Numbered from the stretch's first letter, positions 8,059 to 17,491 are shown. The stretch: DNA of 54,848 nt from Reyranella sp. (GCA_021732285.1 JAKFVH010000297.1:1-54848), one strand, 5' to 3'. Numbers and translations are program-made. The notes: a model not told the origin generated them from the letters alone.

Positions 8059-9045
8059 TTACTCAGCGAGCAGGGCCTCGACCTGCTTGTCGATGAACGC
8101 CGCATCCTCGGGGTTGGCGTTGGGATTGCCGGCGCGATGCCCCCAGACGGACGGGATTTCGACCAGCCTGCCGCGCTTCAGGTGCGGAAGCTCCGCCCGA
8201 TTGTCGTCGGTCTGGAAATAGAGGTCGGTGGCCGAGGGCATCAGCAGCACCTTGGCCTTGATGCCGGCGAGCGCCATCTGCAGGTCGCCGCGGTAGAGGT
8301 CGTTGGCGGATATGTCGCCGTTCTGCCAGGTCCAGAGCTGGGCCATCAGGTCGCGCGCGTCGCGGCGCAGGAAATTGGCCTCCCACGAGCGCACCAGGAA
8401 ATCTTCCAGGCTGGCGAAGCCCAGCCCGCGCCACATCTCGCGGCGATAGAAGGTCTGGCTCAACGCCCAGCCGGCATAGATGCGGCCCATGGCGCGAATG
8501 CCATCTTGCGGCGTGCGGGCGTTCTGCACCGCCGTGCGCACGCCCTCGAGGAAGACGAAGTTGTGCGGCGCGGTCTTGGCCGAGCCGCAATTGACGACGA
8601 TGCGCTCGACCGCCTCGCCGAACAGCGCGGCCCAGTGATAGGCCTGCTGCGCGCCCATCGACCAGCCGTAGACCATTTTTACACGATCGACGCCGAACAG
8701 CTCGGCGAGCAGGCGGCGCTGCTGCATGACGTTGTCGTAGGTCGTGACCTCGGGGAACTCCCCCACCACGCCCTGGGGCGTGTTCGACGGCGAGGATGAG
8801 AGGCCGTTGGTGAACATGTTGGGGATGACGATGAAGTAACGGCTGGGATCGAGACAGTGCTCGACCTTCACCAGCCATTCGATGTCGGTGTGATGCGCCG
8901 AGTAGCTCGTCGGATAGAGGATGACGTTGTCGCGCTGGGGCGAAAGCGTGCCGAAGGTCTTGTAGACGATGCGCGCGGCCTTGAGCGTGCCGCCACGCTG
9001 CAACGAAAGGTCGCCGCACTCGAAGACGCCTTCGCTCGTTCTCAT
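8059..9045 (-). CDS. Alpha/beta hydrolase, homoserine O-acetyltransferase (MetX)-like
   Basis: 328 residues with the MetX-superfamily layout: an N-terminal strand region, FTNGLSSSP, nucleophile elbow YGWSMGAQQ (Ser129), acid in SATDLYF and a C-terminal catalytic His in WGHRAGN. The protein is shorter than typical MetX (about 370-380) and has GWSMG where MetX normally has GGSMG, so an acyltransferase role in methionine synthesis is not certain; a generic hydrolase of this clan is equally likely. Its start codon lies two bases after the type A palindrome, whose GGAAGA end forms the only ribosome-binding-like sequence. Confidence 0.8.
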   Translation of the reverse strand: MRTSEGVFECGDLSLQRGGTLKAARIVYKTFGTLSPQRDNVILYPTSYSAHHTDIEWLVKVEHCLDPSRYFIVIPNMFTNGLSSSPSNTPQGVVGEFPEVTTYDNVMQQRRLLAELFGVDRVKMVYGWSMGAQQAYHWAALFGEAVERIVVNCGSAKTAPHNFVFLEGVRTAVQNARTPQDGIRAMGRIYAGWALSQTFYRREMWRGLGFASLEDFLVRSWEANFLRRDARDLMAQLWTWQNGDISANDLYRGDLQMALAGIKAKVLLMPSATDLYFQTDDNRAELPHLKRGRLVEIPSVWGHRAGNPNANPEDAAFIDKQVEALLAE

Positions 9046-9047
9046 GG

Positions 9048-9116
9048 TCTTCCGGACCGCGCGCGTCCCGCGCGCTCATGATCATGAGGCGCGCGAGACG
9101 CGCGCGGTCCGGAAGA
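9048..9116. repeat. REP-like palindrome, type A copy 2
   Basis: Same outer arms as 7993-8055, with inner GCGCGC-TCATGATCATGA-GCGCGC. It occupies most of the gap between the desaturase and the MetX-like gene and contributes the GGAAGA immediately before the latter's ATG. Confidence 0.85.
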
Positions 9117-9127
9117 ACATGACGCAC

Positions 9128-10051
9128 TCACGCGAGGCTCCGCACGATCTCGCGTTGCACCTGTATATAACCCTTGGCGACGTACTTCAGGTGCGGCCGC
9201 AGATGGCGATGCGCCTCCGGCAGGTTATGGAAGGCGATGTTGGGGAACAGGTGATGCTCGGCGTGGTACGGCAGGTTCCACATCAGGAAGCGCACGATCG
9301 GATTGCTGAGCGTAGTGCGCGTGTTGGCGAAGCCGTCGTCGGAGTTGGGGCAGAGCGTGTGCTCGCACAGAAGATAGAGTCGCAGGAACGGCAGGCCGAC
9401 CAGCAGCGGGAAGAACCAGACCCACAGCACGACCGTCGTCTGCAGCGCGACCGAGCCCGCGATCAGCACGGCATAGAGCGCGATCAGCCAGCGGCCCCAG
9501 CGCCGCACCTCGGGCCATGCCGAGGGATGGATGTAGTCGACGTCGCCGCGATAGCCGAACGGGAACAGGAAGATGTCGCGCAGCCGCAGCACCAGGAACG
9601 GGAGCGAGCTCACGCGGAACAGGTACTGGCCCCACGTCCTGGGCGTGCCTGACGTGACCAGCTCGGGATCGCGCGCGGGGTCCTGGGTGTAGCGGTGATG
9701 CGCCATGTGATAGTGCCGATAGAAGCCGGCATTGTTCAGGATCGCCGCCCCGGAGAAGAACGCGAGCACGTCCGCCATCCAGCGCGTCTTGAACGAGCCG
9801 TAATGCACCGACTCATGCATGGCGCCGAACAGCGAATTGACGAAGAGACCCTGCACCAGGAGCGCCGGCACCACCCACCACGTGTCTTTGGTGAGCAGCA
9901 CCAGCCAGCCGCCGGCGACCAGCAGCGCGAGATGCGCCGCCGTCTGCACCAGCCCGTGCCGGTCGGACCGGGCATAGAGGCGCTTCAGCACCTCCGCCGT
10001 GACGACCCGCATCTGGCGGGCGCGTTGGCCGGTTACGGTATAGGCGCCCAT
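9128..10051 (-). CDS. Membrane fatty acid desaturase
   Basis: 307 residues with hydrophobic segments and the three histidine boxes of membrane di-iron desaturases: HESVH (79-83), HYHMAHH (113-119) and HAEHH (263-267), the last followed by LFPNIAFHNLP. These bind the iron pair that inserts a double bond or hydroxyl into an acyl or related chain at the inner membrane. The start at 10051 lies inside the PPOX gene, 19 bp before its end, suggesting coupled expression. The substrate is unknown; carotenoid or sphingolipid modifying relatives share the boxes. Confidence 0.92.
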   Translation of the reverse strand: MGAYTVTGQRARQMRVVTAEVLKRLYARSDRHGLVQTAAHLALLVAGGWLVLLTKDTWWVVPALLVQGLFVNSLFGAMHESVHYGSFKTRWMADVLAFFSGAAILNNAGFYRHYHMAHHRYTQDPARDPELVTSGTPRTWGQYLFRVSSLPFLVLRLRDIFLFPFGYRGDVDYIHPSAWPEVRRWGRWLIALYAVLIAGSVALQTTVVLWVWFFPLLVGLPFLRLYLLCEHTLCPNSDDGFANTRTTLSNPIVRFLMWNLPYHAEHHLFPNIAFHNLPEAHRHLRPHLKYVAKGYIQVQREIVRSLA

Positions 10052-10707
10052 AGCCCGTCCTTGTAGGAGAGCTCGGTGCGCTCCTCCGCCACCTTCTTCT
10101 CCTCTTGGCTGAACCCGATCTGGTCACCGAGCATGTCGATGATCGAGGGCAAGGCGCTTCGGGACTGGACGTAGTCGGGCTGCCACAGCTTGGAGCGCAG
10201 CAGCGCCTTGGCGCAGTGCAGGTAGGCCTGGCGCACCGAGATCACGATGGCGCACTTGGGTTCCTTGCCCTGCACCGCCATCGAGGCCAGCAGCTCGGAA
10301 TCGACCGACAGCCGCGCCGTGCCCGCGACGCGCACCGTCTCGGTGATGCCCGGGACCAGGAAGATCAGCGCGATCTCGGGATTCTCCAGCAGGTTCTTGA
10401 GCGTATCGAGCCGGCGGTTGCCCGGCCGGTCGGCCAGCGCGATCGTGCGCTCGTCCAGCACCTTGAACGAGCCCGGCGGATCGCCGCGCGGCGTCACGTC
10501 CTGCTTGCCCGACGCATCGGCGGTGGCGACCAGGCAGAGCGGCGAAAGACCGATGAAGCGGCCCATGTGCCCATCGATGCGGCCGATATCCTTCAAGGCC
10601 GCGGGCTTGGAAGGGGCGGCATAGGATGCGACCAGCGCTGCTGCGCCTGCGGCGTCGAGCAGGGCAGGCGAGCGCGGAGCGAGGGCGTCGGGCATGGGGA
10701 CCTCCAA
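10033..10707 (-). CDS. PPOX-type FMN flavoprotein (MSMEG_1061-like)
   Basis: 224 residues of the pyridoxamine 5'-phosphate oxidase-like split barrel. Key segments: FIGLSPLCLVATADASG, VTPRGDPPGSF and LADRPGNRRLDTLKNLL, typical of the FMN-binding core in the MSMEG_1061 group. Members reduce or oxidise small molecules with FMN; the actual substrate is not deducible. ATG 10695 (MPDALAP) is a likely alternative start, with GGGGACC just upstream. It overlaps the desaturase by 19 bp, so the two may act together, perhaps with the flavoprotein supplying electrons; this is inference. Confidence 0.85.
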   Translation of the reverse strand: MEVPMPDALAPRSPALLDAAGAAALVASYAAPSKPAALKDIGRIDGHMGRFIGLSPLCLVATADASGKQDVTPRGDPPGSFKVLDERTIALADRPGNRRLDTLKNLLENPEIALIFLVPGITETVRVAGTARLSVDSELLASMAVQGKEPKCAIVISVRQAYLHCAKALLRSKLWQPDYVQSRSALPSIIDMLGDQIGFSQEEKKVAEERTELSYKDGLWAPIP

Positions 10708-10799
10708 TCACCGAAAAGCTAGCATGAATCGGGCCTGTCCCGGCTCGCCAAGACAGCGCCGATCTGGCTAGAGTCGCGTTGGGGCAGGCGGGGTCGTGG

Positions 10800-11759
10800 A
10801 TGAAAAGGCGCGAATTGATCGCAATTGGCGGCGCGGCACTGGTTTCCGCACGCGCCCATGCGGCCGAGCGCGTCGTCGGCTGGATCTCGCCCGAACCGCG
10901 CGAGACCATCGGGCCGTTCTTCAAGGCCTTCCAGGCCGGCCTGCAGGCCAACACGCCGGCCGGCGACACCGTGCGGGTGATCGAGCGTCACGTCACCGGC
11001 GGGCCCGAGGCCATGTCGCAAGCGGTCGCCGAGCTGCAGAAGGAAGGGGTCAAGCTGATCGTCGCCCAGGGCGCGGCCACCCTGCCGGTGGTGCGCGCCA
11101 AGCCCGCGGTGCCGGTCGTGTTCGCCTACAGTGGCGATCCCGTCGTTGCCGGCATCGCCCAGTCGTTCGCCCGCCCCGGCGGTGACGCCACCGGCATGAG
11201 CTTCATGTCGCTCGAGCTCAATCCCAAGCGCATCGATCTCGTGCGCATCGCCCTGCCGGAGTGCCGCAAGGTCGCGCTGCTGTCGAACGCCCGCCATGCC
11301 GGCGAAGAGAACGAGATCACCGCCACCCAGCGCGCCGTTGAACGCGCCGGCATCGAGCTTGCGGTGTGGCGCAGCCAGAACCCGGCCGAGACGCCGTCGG
11401 TAGTCGGCCAGGCGCTCGATGCCGGCGCCCAGGCGCTGGTCGTGCTGCCGAGCTCGCCCATGGTGCAGCAGGCCTCCGCGATCGTAAGCCAGTGCCTCGC
11501 CCGCAAGGTGCCGGTCGTGTCGGGCTGGGCCAGCGTGGCCCGCGCCGGTGCACTGCTCACCTACGGCCCCAACCTCAACGAGACGTATAAGCGCGTCGGC
11601 TGGTTCGTCATGCGCGTGCTGGGCGGCGCCCAGCCCGCCAGCCTGCCGATCGAGCAGCCGACGGTCTTCGAGCTGGTGATCAACAAGAAGACCGCCAATA
11701 CGCTCGGCCTCACCTTGCCGGTCAGCCTGCTGGCGCAAGCCGACGAAGTGATCGAATGA
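10800..11759 (+). CDS. ABC-type substrate-binding protein, COG2984 family (array member 1)
   Basis: About 319 residues. The start is taken at ATG 10800 (MKRRELIAIGG) because it begins a clean twin-Arg-like signal peptide ending at ARAHA; a start 7 codons upstream is also open. The mature protein is a two-lobed periplasmic binding protein of the ABC_sub_bind family, which in other bacteria binds aromatic amino acids or other small ligands. Typical segments: VIERHVTGGPEAM, VIAGIAQSFARPGG-type hinge and GPNLNETYKRVGWFVMRVL. Its TGA overlaps the next gene's ATG. No transporter permease or ATPase is nearby. Confidence 0.9.
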   Translation: MKRRELIAIGGAALVSARAHAAERVVGWISPEPRETIGPFFKAFQAGLQANTPAGDTVRVIERHVTGGPEAMSQAVAELQKEGVKLIVAQGAATLPVVRAKPAVPVVFAYSGDPVVAGIAQSFARPGGDATGMSFMSLELNPKRIDLVRIALPECRKVALLSNARHAGEENEITATQRAVERAGIELAVWRSQNPAETPSVVGQALDAGAQALVVLPSSPMVQQASAIVSQCLARKVPVVSGWASVARAGALLTYGPNLNETYKRVGWFVMRVLGGAQPASLPIEQPTVFELVINKKTANTLGLTLPVSLLAQADEVIE

Positions 11760-12715
11760 AACGGCGTGGCTTCCTCGCCGCCGCGACAGGCGCGCTGTCT
11801 CCCCTATCAGCAGCATGGGCGCAGCCTGTCCGCAAGCGCCGGATCGGCATCCTGCTCTACTCGGCGAACGACGCCTTCGAGCAGGGCTTCCGGAAGGCGC
11901 TGCACGACGCCGGCTACATCGACGGCCAGAACATCGAGATCGTGCGGCGCGACGGCAAGGCAAACGACGCCCTGCTGCAGCAGTACGCCGCCGAGCTGGT
12001 GCGCGAGCAGGTCGAGGTGATCGTCGTCTGGTCGACCGACACGGTGACGGCGGCGATGCGCGCGACCTCGACCATCCCGATCGTCGGATCGGTCGCCGAC
12101 CCGCAGCGCTCGGGGCTGGTCAAGAGCCTGGCGCGGCCCGAAGCCAATTTCACCGGCATCTCCTCGCAGGCCTTCGAGATCTCCGCCAAGCGCGTCGACC
12201 TCCTGATCGAGACGCTGCCAGGCGTGCGCACGCTCGCTTTCCTGGGCCTGCGCGGCGAAGCCAACATGCAGCGCTTCTTCGACACGTCCAAGGCGACGGC
12301 CAACAAGGCCGGCGTCGAGATGCGGCTGGCCGAGGTAACGGGCCTGCAGGATCTCGAGCGCGCCATCACCGCAGCCGCGCGCGACGGGGCGCAAGGCCTG
12401 GTGCTGCAGCAGATCTTCTATCCGCAAAGCAAGGCGATCGCCGAACTGGCCCTGCGTGTGCGGTTGCCGGCGATCGGCTGGCAGCGACCGTTCGCCGAAG
12501 CCGGCGGCCTGCTCGCCTTCGGCTCGCTGCCCGAGGACAATTACCGTCTGCTCGCGCGCTATGTCGACAAGGTGCTGACCGGCGTGCCCTTGGCCAACCT
12601 GCCGTTCGAGCAGGCTGTGCGCTCGGACCTGATCGTCAACCAGCGCACGGCACGGCTTCTCGGCGTGTCGCTGCCCACGGTCCTGCTCGCCCGCGCCGAC
12701 GAGGTGATCGAATGA
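11756..12715 (+). CDS. ABC-type substrate-binding protein, COG2984 family (array member 2)
   Basis: 319 residues starting MKRRGFLAAATG, a good Tat-like signal (RRxFL), cleaved near AAWA. It is a paralogue of its three neighbours with the same hinge (SLARPEANFTGISSQ) and C-terminal VNQRTARLLGVSLP. It begins within the stop codon of member 1 (ATGA) and ends within the start of member 3. The four copies have clearly diverged in sequence, so they may bind different ligands. Confidence 0.9.
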   Translation: MKRRGFLAAATGALSPLSAAWAQPVRKRRIGILLYSANDAFEQGFRKALHDAGYIDGQNIEIVRRDGKANDALLQQYAAELVREQVEVIVVWSTDTVTAAMRATSTIPIVGSVADPQRSGLVKSLARPEANFTGISSQAFEISAKRVDLLIETLPGVRTLAFLGLRGEANMQRFFDTSKATANKAGVEMRLAEVTGLQDLERAITAAARDGAQGLVLQQIFYPQSKAIAELALRVRLPAIGWQRPFAEAGGLLAFGSLPEDNYRLLARYVDKVLTGVPLANLPFEQAVRSDLIVNQRTARLLGVSLPTVLLARADEVIE

Positions 12716-13662
12716 GGCGGCGCCATCTGCTGGCGTTGGCGGGCGCATCGGCCGCCAGCCCCATGCTCGCGGCCAACGCCCAGCGGCCCCTGCCACGCGT
12801 CGGCGTCCTGATGGGAGGCGATCCCGAGCCGACGTGGACGCTGTTCCGCAAGGCCATGGCCGACCTCGGCTACGTCGAGGACCGTACCATCAAGTACGAG
12901 TATCGCGTCGCCTTTGCCGGCCGAGATGAGTTGCCCGCGATGGCCGCCGAGCTGGTTGCACTGAACGTCGACGTCATCGTCGCGGTGCTGACGCCGGCCA
13001 TCAACGCGGCCAGGGCGGCGACGACGAAGATCCCCATCGTCTTCAACGGCGGCGCGGTCGAGACAGGCACGGTGTCCAGCATTGCCCGGCCGGATGGCAA
13101 CTTCACGGGCGTGTCGGGCGCCACCTCCATCCTGGCCGGCAAGAGCGTGCAGCTCTTCCACGAGATCAAGCCCGCCACCAAGGCGCTCGGCCTGCTGCTG
13201 AACGAGCCCGACCCGTTCCGCGTGCCGCTGCAGCGCGAGGTCGAAACCGCCGGCAAGGCCCAGCAGATCGAGATCGTACCGATCATGCTCAAGGGCCGCG
13301 ACGAGCTGCCCGCCGCCTATGAAGAGATAGTGCGGCGACGGCTCGATGGCGTGCTGGTGCAGCCAAGCCTGCCGCAGGAGATTGCGGCAACGCTGGCCGT
13401 GAAGAACCGGGTAGCCGCCGTTTCCTTCCGCCGCGAGTTTGCGCTGGCCGGCGGGCTGATCTCGCTGGGCGCCGACCAGGCCGACATCTGCCGCACCGTC
13501 GCAGGCTATGTCGACCGGGTGCTGAAAGGCGCCCGGACGGCCGACCTGCCGGTGCAGCAGGCGACCAAGTTCGAGCTGGTGGTCAATCAACGGACGGCCA
13601 AGGCGCTGGGCCTCGCCCTGTCGCCGATGTTCCTGGCCCGCGCCAACGAGATCGTCGAATGA
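12712..13662 (+). CDS. ABC-type substrate-binding protein, COG2984 family (array member 3)
   Basis: 316 residues. The start at ATG 12712 (MRRRHLLALAG) is set by the ATGA overlap and the signal peptide ending ANAQ; the reading frame is open further upstream but only as a shadow of member 2. The mature protein has the same family landmarks (VGVLMGGDPEP, SIARPDGNFTGVSGA, VNQRTAKALGLALS). It is translationally coupled on both sides. Confidence 0.9.
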   Translation: MRRRHLLALAGASAASPMLAANAQRPLPRVGVLMGGDPEPTWTLFRKAMADLGYVEDRTIKYEYRVAFAGRDELPAMAAELVALNVDVIVAVLTPAINAARAATTKIPIVFNGGAVETGTVSSIARPDGNFTGVSGATSILAGKSVQLFHEIKPATKALGLLLNEPDPFRVPLQREVETAGKAQQIEIVPIMLKGRDELPAAYEEIVRRRLDGVLVQPSLPQEIAATLAVKNRVAAVSFRREFALAGGLISLGADQADICRTVAGYVDRVLKGARTADLPVQQATKFELVVNQRTAKALGLALSPMFLARANEIVE

Positions 13663-14636
13663 GACGGCGCGGTCTCCTGGTGTTGCTGGGCGGCACGTCG
13701 CTGGTGCCGTCGGCAACCCATGCCCAGGACCGCCGGACGTATCGCATCGGCATCCTGGAAACCGTGCCGGCCGACCAGAACGCCGCCAACCTCGACGCCC
13801 TGCGGCGCGGCCTGCGCGAGCGCGGCTACGTCGAAGGACAGAACCTCCAGATCGACTATCGCTCGGCGGCGGGGCAAGCCGACCGCTTCCCCACGCTGGC
13901 CGACGAGCTGCTGCGCGCGGGCGTCGACCTGATCGTCACGCGCGGCACGCCGGCGGCGCGGGCGGCCAAGGCCGCGACCACCACCGTGCCCATCGTCATG
14001 GCCGCCATCGGCGAGCCGCTCGGCGTCGGCGTGGTGGCGAGCCTGGCGCGTCCCGGCGGCAACGTGACGGGGCTCAGCGCCTATGTCACGGAGCTCGCCG
14101 GCAAGCGCGTCGAGCTCCTGAAGCAGACCTTCCCGTCGACCCTGCGCATCGGCTTCATGCAGAACATGGGCAACCCGGTCTCGCCGCCGCAATGGGAAAC
14201 GACCCAGGCGGCGGCCAAGACGATGGGCGTCTCCGCGACCCTGTTCGACATCCGCAACGTGCCGGCGATCAACGACGCCTTCGCCCTGATCCAGGACCAG
14301 TCCATCGACGCGCTGTCGGTCGGCATCGATGCGCTGATCCAGGCCAATGCCGAGCTGATCGTGCGGTTGGCCGCCAAGTACCGGCTGCCGGCCGCCTATC
14401 CCTCGCGCGAGTTCGTGGATATCGGCGGGCTTTTGAGCTACGGACCGAGCTACCCTGACCTGTATTTCCGGGCAGCCGGCCTGATCGACAAGATCTTCCG
14501 CGGCGCCAAGCCCGGCGACCTTCCGGTGGAGCAACCCATCAAGCTCGAGCTGGTGATCAACCTCAAGACGGCGCAGGCGCTGGGTCATGCCTTCCCCCAG
14601 GCCCTGCTGGCGCGCGCCGACGAGGTGCTCGATTGA
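13659..14636 (+). CDS. ABC-type substrate-binding protein, COG2984 family (array member 4)
   Basis: 325 residues, signal MRRRGLLVLLGG...THAQ, then the family core (RIGILETVPADQN, SLARPGGNVTGLSAY, INLKTAQALGHAFP). It is the last binding protein before the sensor kinase, whose TTG start overlaps this gene's TGA. That junction makes it likely that at least this protein is made stoichiometrically with the kinase and could present its ligand to the kinase's periplasmic domain; this is inference from arrangement. Confidence 0.9.
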   Translation: MRRRGLLVLLGGTSLVPSATHAQDRRTYRIGILETVPADQNAANLDALRRGLRERGYVEGQNLQIDYRSAAGQADRFPTLADELLRAGVDLIVTRGTPAARAAKAATTTVPIVMAAIGEPLGVGVVASLARPGGNVTGLSAYVTELAGKRVELLKQTFPSTLRIGFMQNMGNPVSPPQWETTQAAAKTMGVSATLFDIRNVPAINDAFALIQDQSIDALSVGIDALIQANAELIVRLAAKYRLPAAYPSREFVDIGGLLSYGPSYPDLYFRAAGLIDKIFRGAKPGDLPVEQPIKLELVINLKTAQALGHAFPQALLARADEVLD

Positions 14637-17491
14637 AGCGCGGCCTGTTCCTCAAATACGTCGTCCTGTTCGTCGGGCTGGTCACTGCCGTGCTGGTGAT
14701 CAATGTCGCGCTCGACCTGTACTTCGTCTACCAGGAGAACCGCCGCGCCTCGATCGAGGTCCAGCAGGAGAAGGCCGAGGCCGCCGCACAGCGCATCGAA
14801 TCCTTCGTGCGCGAGATCGAGCGCCAGATCGGCTGGGTGGCGCAGGCGCAATGGGCCGACCTGCCGGTCGACCAGCGCCGCTTCGACTATGTCCGCCTGC
14901 AACGCCAGGTGCCGGCCATCACCGAGCTGATCCAGCTCGACCGCCAGGGCCGCGAGCAGCTCAAGGTGTCGCGGCTCAACATGGACGTGGTCGGCAGCGG
15001 CACCGATCTCTCCAAGGAACCGCCCTTCGTCGGCGCGATAGCCGACGGCGTGTGGTTCGGCCCGGTCTACTTCCGCAAGGAATCCGAGCCCTACATGACC
15101 ATGGCGGTGGCCCATGGCCGCCGCGGCGGCGTCACCGTGGCCGACGTCAATCTCAAGTTCATCTGGGACGTCGTCTCGCAGATCAAGGTCGGCAAGGACG
15201 GCTACGCCTATGTCGTGGGCCCCCAGGGCCGTCTGGTGGCCCATCCCGACATCTCGCTGGTGCTGCGCGGCACCGACATGAAGCGCCTGCCCCAGGTCGC
15301 CGCCGCCTTGGCCGCGCCCGACAAGGACGTCCCCGTCGGCGATTCCATCAACCTCGCCGGCGTCTCGGTGCTGTCGGCCCATGCCGACATCCCGGCGCTG
15401 AAGTGGCTGGTGTTCGTCGAGGTGCCGACACGCGAGGCACAGCAGCCGGTGATCAACACCGGCCTGCGCGCCCTTGCCCTGCTGGTGCTGGGCCTGCTGA
15501 TCGCGGCGGGCGCCGGCGCGCTGCTGGCGCGGCGCATGGTGGTACCGATCCGCGCCATGCAGGCCGGCGCCGAGCGCATCGGCAGCGGCGAGCTCAGCCA
15601 CCGGCTCACCATCAAGACCGGCGACGAGCTGGAAGCGCTCGCCAACCAGTTCAACCGCTCGGCGGCCGCGCTCGAGGAATCCTATGCGACCCTGGAGCAG
15701 CGGGTCGAGGACCGCACGCGCGAGCTCCAGGAATCGCTCGAGCAGCAGACGGCGACGGCCGGCATCCTGCGCGTCATCTCGCAATCGCCGACTGACGTGG
15801 AACCGGTGCTGCAGTCCGTCGCCGACGCCGCGGCCGGCCTGTGCCGCGCCGACGAGGCCGCCGTCTTCCTGTTCAAGGACGGCGCCTACCGCTGGGCCGC
15901 GTCGGCCCATATCGCCAGCACCTACGTCGACGTCGTGAAGGGCGAGGCCTTCACGCCCGGCAACGACAGCCTGGTTGGCCGCACGGCGCTGCAAGGCACG
16001 GTCGTGCAGATCGAGGATGCGCCGAACGATCCCGAATACGGCCGCCGCGACCTCGCGCAGCTGGGCGGCGCGCATACGCTGATCGGCATTCCTCTGCAGC
16101 GTGAGGGCGACACGATCGGCGTCATGGTGCTGACGCGGCGCTACGTCGAGCGCTTCTCCGACCAGCATATCGAGATTCTCAAGGTGTTCGCCGATCAGGC
16201 CGTCATCGCCATCCAGAATGTGCGGCTGTTCACTGAATTGCGCGAATCGTTGGAACAGCAGACGGCGACCGCCGAGGTGTTGCGCGTCATCTCCCAGTCG
16301 CCGACGGATGTGCAGCCGGTCCTTCGGGCCGTGGTCGGGGCGGCCCGCCGGTTCTGCGGCGCCGACGACGCGATGATCGTCCTGTGCGACAACGATGATC
16401 AGCTGATGGCTACCCACGAGGGCTCCATGCCCGCGCTGGTCGGTACCCGTATTCCGCTCGACCGCAGTTCGACGACCGGCCGCGCCGCGCTCGATCGCCA
16501 AACCATTCACGTGCCTGATGTCGCTTTGCTCGATCCGTCGGAGCACGCACAGACCATCGAGCTCGCCGAAAAGACCAAGGTCCGCGCGCTGCTGGCGGCG
16601 CCCATGTTGCGCGAGGGCGGGGCTATTGGATGTGTTCTGCTGCGTAAACCGGAGGCCGGCGCCTTTACATCACGCCAGATCGGCCTCCTCGAAACCTTCG
16701 CCGCCCAGGCGGTGATCGCCATCGAGAACGTGCGGCTGTTCACCGAGATCCAGGAGAAGAGCCATCAGCTCGAGGTCGCCAGCCAGCACAAGTCGCAGTT
16801 CCTGGCCAACATGAGCCACGAGCTGCGCACTCCCCTCAACGCCATCATCGGCTACACCGAGATGATGGCCGACGGGCTCTATGGCGACGTGCCGGAGAAG
16901 GCCACGGCCGTGCTGGAGCGGGTGCAGGCCAACGGGCGTCATCTGCTCGGCCTGATCAACGACGTGCTCGACCTCTCCAAGATCGAGGCGGGGCAACTCG
17001 TGCTGGCGATGGAGGAGTACAGCGTCGCCGACATGGTGGCGACAGTGCTGTCGGCCACCGAGTCGCTCGCCCGCACCAAGGGACTGACGCTGGGCTCCGA
17101 CGTGCCGGCCGGGCTGCCGACCGGCACCGGCGATGCGCGGCGGCTGACCCAGGTGCTGCTGAACCTCGTGGGCAATGCCATCAAGTTCACCGACCGGGGC
17201 TCGGTCGAGGTGCGGGCGGCTGAGGTCGACGGGCGCTTCGAGCTCAGCGTCGTCGATACCGGCTTCGGCATCGCGCCCGAGGACCAGGCCAAGATCTTCG
17301 AGGAGTTCCAGCAGGTCGACAACACCAGCACGCGCAAGAAGGGCGGCACCGGCCTCGGCCTTTCGATCTCGCGCCGCATCGTCGAGCTGCATGGTGGCCG
17401 CATCACCGTCGAGTCCGACGTCGGCAAGGGCTCGACCTTCAAGGTCACGGTTCCCATCAACGCGTCCGCCATCAAGGAAGCCGCGCAATGA
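14633..17491 (+). CDS. Membrane sensor histidine kinase (Cache-like, HAMP, GAF, GAF, HisKA, HATPase)
   Basis: 952 residues. The order is: membrane segment 5-25; extracytoplasmic Cache-like sensor about 35-275; membrane segment about 280-302; HAMP about 303-355; coiled coil; two GAF domains about 370-540 and 545-700, each preceded by an ESLEQQTATA helix; HisKA with MSHELRTPLN (His729); and a HATPase with N box LVGNAIKFT, DTGFGI and GGTGLGLSISRR. It should autophosphorylate and pass phosphate to the receiver encoded next. The start is TTG, fixed by the overlap with the upstream stop. The repeated GAF-linker units look like an internal duplication. It has no fused receiver. Confidence 0.92.
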   Translation: MKRGLFLKYVVLFVGLVTAVLVINVALDLYFVYQENRRASIEVQQEKAEAAAQRIESFVREIERQIGWVAQAQWADLPVDQRRFDYVRLQRQVPAITELIQLDRQGREQLKVSRLNMDVVGSGTDLSKEPPFVGAIADGVWFGPVYFRKESEPYMTMAVAHGRRGGVTVADVNLKFIWDVVSQIKVGKDGYAYVVGPQGRLVAHPDISLVLRGTDMKRLPQVAAALAAPDKDVPVGDSINLAGVSVLSAHADIPALKWLVFVEVPTREAQQPVINTGLRALALLVLGLLIAAGAGALLARRMVVPIRAMQAGAERIGSGELSHRLTIKTGDELEALANQFNRSAAALEESYATLEQRVEDRTRELQESLEQQTATAGILRVISQSPTDVEPVLQSVADAAAGLCRADEAAVFLFKDGAYRWAASAHIASTYVDVVKGEAFTPGNDSLVGRTALQGTVVQIEDAPNDPEYGRRDLAQLGGAHTLIGIPLQREGDTIGVMVLTRRYVERFSDQHIEILKVFADQAVIAIQNVRLFTELRESLEQQTATAEVLRVISQSPTDVQPVLRAVVGAARRFCGADDAMIVLCDNDDQLMATHEGSMPALVGTRIPLDRSSTTGRAALDRQTIHVPDVALLDPSEHAQTIELAEKTKVRALLAAPMLREGGAIGCVLLRKPEAGAFTSRQIGLLETFAAQAVIAIENVRLFTEIQEKSHQLEVASQHKSQFLANMSHELRTPLNAIIGYTEMMADGLYGDVPEKATAVLERVQANGRHLLGLINDVLDLSKIEAGQLVLAMEEYSVADMVATVLSATESLARTKGLTLGSDVPAGLPTGTGDARRLTQVLLNLVGNAIKFTDRGSVEVRAAEVDGRFELSVVDTGFGIAPEDQAKIFEEFQQVDNTSTRKKGGTGLGLSISRRIVELHGGRITVESDVGKGSTFKVTVPINASAIKEAAQ

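Noticed and set aside
6814..8799. Long plus-strand ORF opposite the thioredoxin-fold and MetX-like genes
   Set aside because: It is antisense shadow sequence spanning two real genes and a REP element, with no recognisable motif.
8059..9045. Definite assignment as metX (methionine biosynthesis)
   Set aside because: The protein is short for MetX and the nucleophile motif is GWSMG, not the usual GGSMG; only family-level naming is safe.
7993..9116. CRISPR array from repeated palindromes
   Set aside because: Repeats are single palindromes at scattered intergenic sites, not regularly spaced, and no cas gene is present.
14585..16546. Long minus-strand ORF opposite the histidine kinase
   Set aside because: Its composition (His/Asp/Arg/Gln-rich) is that of an antisense frame; the kinase domains are unambiguous on the plus strand.
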